From positions 1 to 8,779 of the forward strand of contig JAKOSQ010000311.1 in NCBI GenBank assembly GCA_029777215.1: a DNA stretch of 8,779 nucleotides, given 5' to 3'. The notes under the pieces were generated by a model. It saw only the letters and a list, made by a program, of their open reading frames with translations. It was not told the origin of the DNA and did not search any database. Shown in pieces: positions 6,894-8,779 of the stretch. How positions within the stretch are numbered: position 1 is the first letter of the stretch; each line of letters begins with the position of its first letter. The position numbers and the translations under genes are program-made. The stretch comes from Bacillota bacterium. Its GTDB lineage: Bacteria > Bacillota > Clostridia > Oscillospirales > Oscillospiraceae.

Positions 6894-6901
<8 letters not shown>
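6224..6901 (-). CDS. TIGR03936-family radical-SAM-linked protein (DUF2344)
   Basis: A 225-residue cytoplasmic protein of the family that travels with TIGR03960 radical SAM proteins. The N-terminal signature is clear: RLRFTKTG, then ISHLDLMRTMQRSFLRAGL at about 23-41, SEGFNPHPQLVFALPLSVG at about 46-64, and an acidic stretch after it. The C-terminal half is less conserved. The biochemical role of the family is not established. By context it is a partner or substrate-binding subunit of the upstream radical SAM protein. Its ATG lies inside that gene's last codons (8-bp overlap, ATGAATGA), and some genomes carry the two as one fused protein. The start is supported by GGGAGG about 8 bases upstream. 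An internal ATG at codon 7 is less well placed. In many genomes RNase E/G or ribosomal L21/L27 genes follow, but here a tRNA gene follows instead. Confidence 0.9.
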
Positions 6902-8729
<1,828 letters not shown>

Positions 8730-8764
8730 AGTTCCCATCCGTTAAAGAAATTTGGTGAAAACAT

Positions 8765-8770
8765 TTTATA
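8765..8770 (-). promoter_or_regulatory. Possible -10 element upstream of the radical SAM gene
   Basis: On the minus strand TATAAA, five of six matches to TATAAT, lies in an AT-rich stretch about 35 bases before the gene. A matching -35 box would fall beyond the right edge of the window, so this cannot be confirmed here. Confidence 0.3.
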
Positions 8771-8779
8771 CCGTTTTAC

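Overview
The window is a GC-rich bacterial chromosome segment. High G/C at third codon positions, strong GGAGG-type ribosome binding sites, a 7TM hybrid histidine kinase and a TIGR03960/TIGR03936 radical-SAM pair suggest a high-GC member of the Clostridia, possibly Oscillospiraceae. That assignment is inference from gene content and style, not a database match. I see no insertion sequence, phage gene or CRISPR array.

Left part, + strand (1-3551): a stand-alone CheY-like receiver protein (86-463) is followed by a 979-residue membrane hybrid histidine kinase (559-3498). The kinase carries seven predicted membrane segments, a PAS-like domain, HisKA, HATPase, a receiver and an HPt domain. Kinase His378, receiver Asp688, HPt His838 and Asp57 of the small receiver protein could form a complete four-step phosphorelay, but no DNA-binding output domain is visible in this pair. 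The 95-bp gap between the two genes holds three back-to-back GC hairpins flanked by an 8-bp direct repeat. A strong intrinsic terminator (3517-3551) closes the unit.

Middle part, - strand (5939 down to about 3563): a classical two-component operon in kinase-then-regulator order. The sensor kinase (4345-5805) overlaps the OmpR/PhoB-type regulator (3681-4370) by 26 bp. A candidate promoter lies at 5911-5939. The operon converges on the hybrid-kinase gene. After the regulator stop there is a coding-looking stretch (3563-3680) that I could not identify.

Right part, - strand (8779 down to 5991): a gene for a B12-binding-like radical SAM protein (family TIGR03960) overlaps by 8 bp the gene for its usual partner, a TIGR03936/DUF2344 protein. 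Next comes tRNA-Pro(CGG) with its own perfect-consensus promoter (TTGACA, 17 bp, TATAAT), a 5' leader hairpin, an encoded CCA end and an immediate 15-bp-stem terminator.

Most of the window is housekeeping and signalling material of known families. The points most worth checking are the hairpin cluster between the receiver and hybrid-kinase genes, the self-contained phosphorelay without an obvious output, the unidentified reading frame after the regulator, and the leader hairpin of the tRNA transcript.
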